From: Comamonadaceae bacterium
Lineage (GTDB): Bacteria > Pseudomonadota > Gammaproteobacteria > Burkholderiales > Burkholderiaceae_C
DNA length: 55,333 nt
Direction: 5' to 3'
Assembly (NCBI GenBank): GCA_947447355.1
Contig: CANFJF010000018.1
Location: forward strand, 1 to 55,333
Shown: in pieces, positions 54,098 through 55,333 of the stretch
Numbering within the stretch: the first letter of the stretch is position 1
Layout: every line of letters begins with the position of its first letter
The notes under the pieces: model-generated
Told to the model about the DNA's origin: nothing
Database searches by the model: none
The model's input: only the letters and a program-made list of their open reading frames with translations
Translations under genes and position numbers: made by a program

Positions 54098-54880
54098 ATG
54101 CCGGCATGGATATATAGAAGATCAAACATTGAGATACTTCTCATATTTGTAATACTCTTTTTGATCCTGATGGATTTTTTGCCGCGGGCCATCAGGCTAC
54201 TCCCCATGATGGCGCCATCAGAGGAAAGTACTCACCTTGGATACAGTCTCTTCAGCCCACTGGCTGGCTGTAGCGGTCTGTTAATCGGTTTCCTGCTAAA
54301 TCAAGCCCAAACAAATCTCAGGGAAATAAAATCTATTGTGTCGGCTGAGGCTGGCAGGATAAATAACCTTGATCGCTTGTTAACTCGTTACGGGGATATA
54401 GGAACCCTTGAGATTCGCGATGAAATTTTTTCATATATAGACTCCATCATTGAAGAGGAGTGGAATATTATTGGAAATGGTCAGGGAAGCCACAGGACTC
54501 ACATGCTTTGGCGAAACATATCCAAAAAAATCATGAAGCTTGACCCCCAAACCAATCGGCAGACCGCTATTTATGCAGACATCATAAAAAAATCTGAAGA
54601 AGTTGCTGAAAGTCGAGAAATGAGGATTGAGCGTGCTACGGACAAATTACCCCAGCTTTTCTGGGTTGTGATTGGTCTGTGTATCATGGCGCTGACTGCC
54701 GTAAATACCTTATTCTTACCATTGGATTCATACACACTGGGATTGAAAATACTACCCATATTATTTGGTGCACTGATTTCACTATTGGTGATAACGGACC
54801 AACCCTTCAGGGGACAAACTTCTATTCAACCCGATGCGCTCCGTAAAATTTTGATATCTATCAAATCACGGGTTGAGTAA
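54098..54880 (+). CDS. DUF4239-like membrane protein
   Basis: About 260 residues from ATG 54098, which has AAAGG about 10 bases upstream. Earlier in-frame starts at 53975 and 54065 have poorer sites. There are two N-terminal hydrophobic segments (IEILLIFVILFLILMDFL; GCSGLLIGFLLNQAQ), a charged helical middle (about 100-190), two more membrane helices, and the tail ITDQPFRGQTSIQPDALRKIL. The D-PF-G---I-P motif and the layout fit the DUF4239 (bestrophin-like) family. Function is unknown. The gene is markedly AT-rich with many ATA and AAA codons, unlike the genes before the tRNA, which suggests transfer. Confidence 0.7.
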   Translation: MPAWIYRRSNIEILLIFVILFLILMDFLPRAIRLLPMMAPSEESTHLGYSLFSPLAGCSGLLIGFLLNQAQTNLREIKSIVSAEAGRINNLDRLLTRYGDIGTLEIRDEIFSYIDSIIEEEWNIIGNGQGSHRTHMLWRNISKKIMKLDPQTNRQTAIYADIIKKSEEVAESREMRIERATDKLPQLFWVVIGLCIMALTAVNTLFLPLDSYTLGLKILPILFGALISLLVITDQPFRGQTSIQPDALRKILISIKSRVE

Positions 54881-54938
54881 CGTGTATTTTGCTTACCTGT
54901 CCGACCTTTCCCAAGAAAAAATATCACTTGGCGGATGT

Positions 54939-55136
54939 TTAAATTTTCGCAGTGAGAACGTAAATGACCAATACGACAAGAGCGCGATACAGGCTCAAAT
55001 TCAAGCCATAAGCGGTGCGACTGGCCAAGAGTAGCCAATGCATTGCAGCGGCAGCCCATGCCGTGGAGTGATAGATCAGACGCTGTTCAACTGGGCCAAA
55101 GCGCCGTGCGAAGTCAAACTCAAGGGGGTAGGTCAC
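54939..55136 (-). CDS. Unrecognised small putative membrane protein or gene remnant
   Basis: 65 codons from GTG 55136 (AAGGGGGTAGG is on the other strand, and no Shine-Dalgarno sequence supports this start) to TAA 54939. The sequence has two hydrophobic stretches (TAWAAAAMHWLLLAS; LYRALVVLVIYVLTA) and codon use that is more GC-rich than the surroundings. I do not recognise a family. It could be a remnant of a larger membrane protein or a chance frame. Confidence 0.25.
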   Translation of the reverse strand: MTYPLEFDFARRFGPVEQRLIYHSTAWAAAAMHWLLLASRTAYGLNLSLYRALVVLVIYVLTAKI

Positions 55137-55211
55137 ATGATTTCAAGCTCTAATTATCCAGAACAGGTCTGACAAGCAACTTAAATTTTTTGCTCAATCG
55201 ATTTATTTTGC

Positions 55212-55234
55212 TTTTAGTGATTTAATCACTAAAA
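55212..55234. promoter_or_regulatory. Perfect 11-bp dyad upstream of the last gene
   Basis: TTTTAGTGATT, a single T, then AATCACTAAAA: a perfect 11-1-11 palindrome in very AT-rich DNA, 70 bases before the ATG at 55305. It could be an operator of a regulator belonging to the AT-rich region, or a terminator hairpin. The T tract after it is weak. The rest of 54881-55304 shows no other convincing feature. Confidence 0.45.
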
Positions 55235-55304
55235 TCATTAATTTCAAATTTTGTAAAGAATTACTTATTTTTTTGTGAACCAAATCATAGAAGGATGTTG
55301 AGTC

Positions 55305-55333
55305 ATGAAGAAGGGCTATTTCTCAAGGCATCA
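55305..55333 (+). CDS. Start of a gene cut by the window edge
   Basis: ATG 55305 is preceded by AGAAGGATGTTGAGTC, a good ribosome site, and opens MKKGYFSRH before the window ends. The basic start could lead into a signal peptide or a cytoplasmic protein. Nine codons are too few to assign a family. Confidence 0.45.

Noticed and set aside
585..55333. Many long open frames opposite or shifted against guaA, guaB, typA, infB, nusA and other genes
   Set aside because: They lie wholly inside well-supported genes, have no ribosome sites or family motifs, and are expected in GC-rich coding DNA.
53687..55333. A complete defence or phage system in the AT-rich end
   Set aside because: Only one clear gene is present. 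No nuclease, toxin-antitoxin pair, reverse transcriptase or phage gene was recognised before the window ends.

Overview
The window looks like chromosomal DNA of a betaproteobacterium of the Comamonadaceae, probably Rhodoferax- or Polaromonas-like. This rests on protein character (Bug-type solute-binding proteins, a TadA-hydrolase fusion, the smpB/ratA/rnfH/guaB/guaA and rimP-nusA-infB-rbfA-truB orders) and on intergenic repeats of the kind common in that family. It is inference without a database search.

Layout. 100-4465: a decayed short-chain dehydrogenase (SDR), an inverted repeat, and an SDR / acyl-CoA dehydrogenase / APH-fold kinase operon divergent from a GntR regulator, with a putative operator in between. 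4470-12503: a stress and low-oxygen block (Pat-like acyltransferase, three universal stress proteins, a DksA/TraR zinc protein, Hsp20, an ElaB/YqjD-like protein, catalase HPII), in which a perfect FNR box sits at the class II position of a usp promoter. 12523-16118: LD-carboxypeptidase, a TadA-hydrolase fusion, a PaiB-like protein and a FrnE-like DsbA protein. 16177-26723: a partly decayed catabolic and transport region (peptidase M20 remnant, isochorismatase-fold amidase, deleted FAD monooxygenase, GntR regulator, metallo-hydrolase, polysaccharide-deacetylase-fold hydrolase, complete branched-chain-type ABC transporter, SDR, Bug protein).

26841-41635 is housekeeping: guaA, guaB, rnfH, ratA, smpB, an enoyl-CoA hydratase-family gene, typA, and the truB-rbfA-infB-nusA-rimP transcription/translation operon with a readable promoter. 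41789-47430 is the yejABEF peptide importer. It is followed by fabI, a signal-peptide-bearing ATP-dependent DNA ligase, a large PLP decarboxylase, an NfeD/SPFH pair and a DUF2237 gene. tRNA-Ser(GGA) at 53552-53641 marks a sharp change. The DNA beyond it is AT-rich, gene-poor and carries a DUF4239-like membrane protein and unrecognised pieces, which suggests an island boundary.

Themes. Three catabolic genes survive only as fragments, two of them keeping both ends but not the middle. At least three repeat families lie in conserved operons, and one copy appears to be read as part of a YejE N-terminus. The most system-like candidates are the kinase/acyl-CoA dehydrogenase/SDR operon (possible 4-hydroxyacyl-CoA breakdown), the FNR-linked stress block, and the TadA fusion whose hydrolase half has lost its catalytic residues. 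I saw no CRISPR array, intact insertion sequence, prophage or recognisable new defence system.
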